64,000 nucleotides of DNA from NCBI GenBank assembly GCA_020636375.1, contig JACJXZ010000001.1, positions 62,001-126,000 on the forward strand, given 5' to 3'. Positions 61,064 to 64,000 of the stretch are shown here, piece by piece (the first letter of the stretch is position 1; each line of letters opens with the position of its first letter). The notes under the pieces were generated by a model. That model saw only the letters and a program-made list of their open reading frames with translations, had not been told where the DNA came from and made no database searches. This stretch comes from Lewinellaceae bacterium (GTDB taxonomy: Bacteria; Bacteroidota; Bacteroidia; Chitinophagales; Saprospiraceae). A program made the position numbers and the translations under genes.

Positions 61064-61924
61064 ATGACGGACTATACCCTCGCTTACTCCCGGCAGAATG
61101 AAACGGCGCCCTCCTTGCGTGGAGCGTCGGAATATATCAACCGCAACTGGTTCAGGGGGCTGCTCCTGGGCCTGGGCATGTATGTTCTTTTCTTTAAAGA
61201 TGTCAGCGTTCAATTCAACCTGAACGCCGCCCCAGCGGGAATGGCGGAACAGGTGATCATCAGCCCGGAAGGGGTGGAATCCTACCAGCCGGCAGCGCTG
61301 CCGGCCAGCTACCAGGAAAACGAACCCCGCAACGTGTCGCTCCTGGCAACTCCTGCCGGCCGGAAGCAGGAGAAAAAACAATGGGACAGCCGCAAGGCCA
61401 ATGATTTTTCAAACCTGACCTTTGTGCTGAGCCCGGACTACGGCCGCCGCCATAATATACACCCTGATATCGCGCAGCAAAAGATAGACAACTGCAAGCG
61501 CTATGTGGAACAGTACGCGCCGGCCGCCCTCCGGGAAATGCGGGAGTACGGTATACCGGCGAGCATCACCCTGGCCCAGGGCCTGCTCGAATCCAACGCC
61601 GGCGACAGCCGCCTGGCCCAGGAATCCAACAACCACTTCGGCATCAAGTGCCGCAGTAAATGCCGCGGCTGCACCTGCCGGAATTATACCGACGACGACA
61701 TCTACGACATGTTCCGCGTTTTTGGCTCTCCCGGGGAGAGCTACCGGGAGCATTCCATCCTGCTCACAAGCGCCCGGTATAAACACCTGCTGAAATTGCG
61801 CAAAACGGACTACAAGCGATGGGCTCACGGCCTGAAGAAAGCCGGTTATGCCACCGACAAACGCTACGCCGAAAAACTGATCCAGATCATCGAGTTCCTG
61901 GATTTGGACCGATACGACCGCTAG
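61064..61924 (+). CDS. N-acetylglucosaminidase (FlgJ/GH73-like), membrane-anchored
   Basis: 286 residues from 61064 (MTDYTLAYSRQNE). A single TM helix at about residues 27-46 (WFRGLLLGLGMYVLFFKDVS), then a linker and the glucosaminidase domain from about 145: YGIPASITLAQGLLESNAGD with the catalytic Glu, HFGIKCRSKCRGC, FRVFGSPGESYREHSILLTS, and YATDKRYAEKLIQII. It cleaves peptidoglycan glycan strands in the periplasm, as in daughter-cell separation or wall turnover. The Cys cluster CRSKCRGCTC is a typical variant in Bacteroidota. It has its own promoter and terminator. Confidence 0.9.
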   Translation: MTDYTLAYSRQNETAPSLRGASEYINRNWFRGLLLGLGMYVLFFKDVSVQFNLNAAPAGMAEQVIISPEGVESYQPAALPASYQENEPRNVSLLATPAGRKQEKKQWDSRKANDFSNLTFVLSPDYGRRHNIHPDIAQQKIDNCKRYVEQYAPAALREMREYGIPASITLAQGLLESNAGDSRLAQESNNHFGIKCRSKCRGCTCRNYTDDDIYDMFRVFGSPGESYREHSILLTSARYKHLLKLRKTDYKRWAHGLKKAGYATDKRYAEKLIQIIEFLDLDRYDR

Positions 61925-61944
61925 GAGGCAGGGAGCTGCAACAT

Positions 61945-61982
61945 AAAAAAGCCCTTCCGAATTTTTTCAGAAGGGCTTTTTC
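61945..61982 (+). terminator. Rho-independent terminator
   Basis: AAAAAGCCCTTC pairs with GAAGGGCTTTTT, 21 bp after the stop of the glucosaminidase gene. Confidence 0.85.
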
Positions 61983-62094
61983 CTTATTTTTCGGACGGGC
62001 TACCTTCAGGTGGCCCGTAATGATAGGAGATGGAAACGCGCCATGGCCCTCCTTCTCCTCTTACTTGATTTCCCGGGAAATAAACACCGCCCTT

Positions 62095-62652
62095 ATGGTT
62101 CGACTGCTCGAAGGCTTGTCTGCTTCTATCCACCGCCTCAACGAATGGGTAGGCCGGGGTGTGTCCTGGCTCACTACCGCCCTGGTCGTCCTGGTCTGTT
62201 TTGATGTCTTCACCCGCTATTTGCTGAGCGACACCAGCGCCTGGGTCATGGAATTGGAGTGGCACCTCTTTGCCCTTATTTTCCTGCTGGGCGCGGGTTA
62301 TGCCTTCCGGCACGACCGGCACGTGCGGGTCGACCTCTTCTACGCCGATTTCTCTCCTCGCGACCAGGCACTGGCCAACCTGCTGGGCGGCATCCTCTTC
62401 CTCATCCCATGGAGCGCGCTCCTGATCTACGCTTCCTATGATTACGCGCTGATCTCCTACAAGATCGGAGAGACCTCTCCCGACCCCGGCGGCCTGCCCG
62501 CCCGTTATGTGATCAAATTTGCGATTACGCTCGGCGCTTTTTTGCTGCTGCTGCAGGGCATTGCCAGCCTCATTGATGCTGCTTTGATCCTGAGCGGGCA
62601 TAAAGAGCCTGCACCGCCGGAATCCGAAGACCTCTCAAAAGAAAACCTGTAA
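62095..62652 (+). CDS. dctQ: TRAP transporter small permease (DctQ)
   Basis: 185 residues from 62095 (MVRLLEGLSASIHRLNEWVG); the frame is open further up but crosses the terminator. Four TM helices: VSWLTTALVVLVCFDVFTRY, MELEWHLFALIFLLGAGYAF, LANLLGGILFLIPWSALLIY and FAITLGAFLLLLQGIASLID, with the DctQ-type RHDRHVRVDLFY loop. It joins the large permease at the inner membrane for Na+-driven uptake of organic acids. Its stop overlaps the DctM start by one base (TAATG). Confidence 0.9.
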   Translation: MVRLLEGLSASIHRLNEWVGRGVSWLTTALVVLVCFDVFTRYLLSDTSAWVMELEWHLFALIFLLGAGYAFRHDRHVRVDLFYADFSPRDQALANLLGGILFLIPWSALLIYASYDYALISYKIGETSPDPGGLPARYVIKFAITLGAFLLLLQGIASLIDAALILSGHKEPAPPESEDLSKENL

Positions 62653-63956
62653 TGGAAATCCTGGCCATCATCCTCTTCATCAGCATCTTTCTGCTCATCC
62701 TTTACGGGTATCCTGTCGCCTTCACCCTGGGCGGCATTTCCATCATTTATGCCCTGCTTTTTCTCGATCCCGTAGCATTTACCGCCCTGCCTCCCCGGAT
62801 CATGGGCGTGGTGAGCAACTACGTCCTCCTGGCTGTCCCCCTTTTTATCTATATGGGCATCATGTTGGAAAAATCAGGCCTGGCGGAGAGCCTGCTGGAA
62901 ACCATGGCTATCCTTTTCGGAAAGCTCAGGGGAGGGCTGGCCATCAGCGTAGTGATCGTGGGCGCGTTACTGGCCGCTTCGACGGGGATTGTGGGCGCCA
63001 CCGTGATCACGATGGGCCTGATCAGCTTGCCGACGATGTTAAAGCGGGGCTACAGCCCGGAACTGGCAACCGGCACGATCGCCGCCTCCGGCACGCTGGG
63101 TCAGATTATCCCGCCCTCGGTGGTGCTGGTACTGTTGGGCAGCGTGCTGAACGTTTCGGTAGGCGACCTGTTCGCCGCCGCCCTCCTGCCAGGCTTCTTG
63201 TTGGTATTGGCCTATGTTGCCTATATTATCCTCATCGCTTCCCTGCGGCCCCGGTCCGCGCCCGGCATGCCGGCCGAAGAGATACGGGAATTTAAAAAAG
63301 AAGGCTACTGGCGAAAAGTGGTTCAGGCTTTTGTCCTGCCTCTTTTCCTGATCGTAGCCGTGCTGGGGTCTATCTTTGCCGGCATCGCCTCGCCGACCGA
63401 AGCGGCGGCAGTAGGGGCCCTGGGCGCCACCATCCTTACTGCCATCCAGGGCAAATTCAGCCTGGAAGTGCTGAAAGTCGTGGGCCGGGAAACAACCCAC
63501 CTGACCAGCATGGTGTTTGTCATCCTGCTGGGCGCCACGACCTTCTCCTTTGTTTTCCGGGAAATGAACGGAGACGAGTACCTGGTCAACCTCATCAAAG
63601 ACGCCAACCTTTCGGCCACCGCTTTCCTCGCCCTGGTGATGCTTGTCGTTTTTGTCGCCGGTTTTTTCATCGACTTCATTGAGATCGTTTTCATCATCGT
63701 TCCGGTCGTCGCGCCTATATTCGTACAGTTCGGCATCGACCTGGTCTGGATCGGCGTGCTGCTGGGCCTCAACCTGCAGACGTCTTTCCTTTCTCCTCCC
63801 TTCGGCTTTTCCCTGTTCTACCTGAAGGGCGTGGCCCCTCCCGGCGTTACCACCGGCCACCTGTACCGGGGTATAGTGCCGTTCGTCATCATCCAGCTCG
63901 TTTTTCTTCTGGCCGTGATCTTGTTCCCGGAAGTGGTATATGTTTTTATTGATTGA
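62652..63956 (+). CDS. dctM: TRAP transporter large permease (DctM)
   Basis: 434 residues, about 12 TM helices. Family motifs: IMGVVSNYVLLAVPLFIYMG, the substrate-path ALLAASTGIVGATVITMGLI, GTLGQIIPPSVVLVLLGSVL and GIASPTEAAAVGALGATILT. Full length to the final VVYVFID. It forms the transport channel with DctQ. The solute-binding DctP component is not in the window and probably follows. Substrate unknown (C4-dicarboxylates and sugar acids are usual). Confidence 0.93.
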   Translation: MEILAIILFISIFLLILYGYPVAFTLGGISIIYALLFLDPVAFTALPPRIMGVVSNYVLLAVPLFIYMGIMLEKSGLAESLLETMAILFGKLRGGLAISVVIVGALLAASTGIVGATVITMGLISLPTMLKRGYSPELATGTIAASGTLGQIIPPSVVLVLLGSVLNVSVGDLFAAALLPGFLLVLAYVAYIILIASLRPRSAPGMPAEEIREFKKEGYWRKVVQAFVLPLFLIVAVLGSIFAGIASPTEAAAVGALGATILTAIQGKFSLEVLKVVGRETTHLTSMVFVILLGATTFSFVFREMNGDEYLVNLIKDANLSATAFLALVMLVVFVAGFFIDFIEIVFIIVPVVAPIFVQFGIDLVWIGVLLGLNLQTSFLSPPFGFSLFYLKGVAPPGVTTGHLYRGIVPFVIIQLVFLLAVILFPEVVYVFID

Positions 63957-64000
63957 AGGAAGAGGTAAAACTGGTTGAATCCTGATAAATCTTGAAAATC

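Overview
The window looks like a chromosome segment from a member of the Bacteroidota, most likely of the Saprospiria type (Lewinella/Haliscomenobacter-like). The evidence is: several secreted proteins with C-terminal type IX secretion (T9SS) sorting domains; PKD, dockerin and thrombospondin type-3 modules; promoters of the TTTG/TAnnTTTG class; start sites without Shine-Dalgarno motifs; and very many short palindromic repeat elements. The species itself is an inference.

Layout. 1-5.2 kb is a graveyard: two DUF4240 genes, a small toxin-like gene and a serine hydrolase, broken by a MITE-like element, an IS4-type insertion sequence and frameshifts. 5.4-6.1 kb is a PIN-domain toxin-antitoxin pair. 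6.4-21.8 kb is the centre of interest: two paralogous minus-strand operons, each starting with a CHAT (caspase-like) protease followed, with an ATGA overlap, by an nSTAND-type NTPase. Operon A (12705-6366) ends in a leucine-rich-repeat protein. In operon B (21766-14319) the NTPase carries a C-terminal formylglycine-generating-enzyme (FGE/C-type-lectin-like) domain whose last 35 residues are the variable repeat of a diversity-generating retroelement (DGR). HRDC protein, Avd, reverse transcriptase and template repeat follow on the same strand. Template and variable repeats differ at 17 of 32 template adenines and at none of the other 58 positions of a 90-nt core. A 144-bp element with a 9-bp target duplication interrupts the reverse transcriptase, and a 72-bp palindromic element sits inside the 5' part of the template repeat, so the DGR now looks silenced or dying.

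21.9-29.2 kb: a hypothetical protein, a NarL-type response regulator and its TPR histidine kinase, a small unknown gene, and a metacaspase with a C-terminal DUF4384-like region behind an 8-bp tandem repeat. 29.5-31 kb: a helical hypothetical protein. 31.7-38.5 kb: a decayed integrative element beside tRNA-Arg(CCU), with an XRE regulator, degraded phage/plasmid-like genes, an excisionase-like protein, a DUF433/DUF5615 toxin-antitoxin pair and a tyrosine integrase. 39-48 kb: three large T9SS-exported proteins, two of them N-terminal duplicates, with an intact IS4-family element between them. 48.7-64 kb is mostly chromosomal housekeeping: TonB-C-like protein, aldose epimerase, M1 peptidase, dnaA with a one-base frameshift, a collapsed efflux operon, decayed PKD and dockerin proteins, 3-hydroxyacyl-CoA dehydrogenase, a glucosaminidase and a TRAP transporter.

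How the genes may work together (inference from families): in operons A and B the STAND NTPase would sense a ligand through a variable domain (LRR repeats in A, a DGR-diversified FGE domain in B) and license the CHAT protease, as in predicted STAND/caspase conflict (immunity) systems. The two operons share a promoter block and gene order but use two different diversification strategies: repeat recombination and mutagenic retrohoming.
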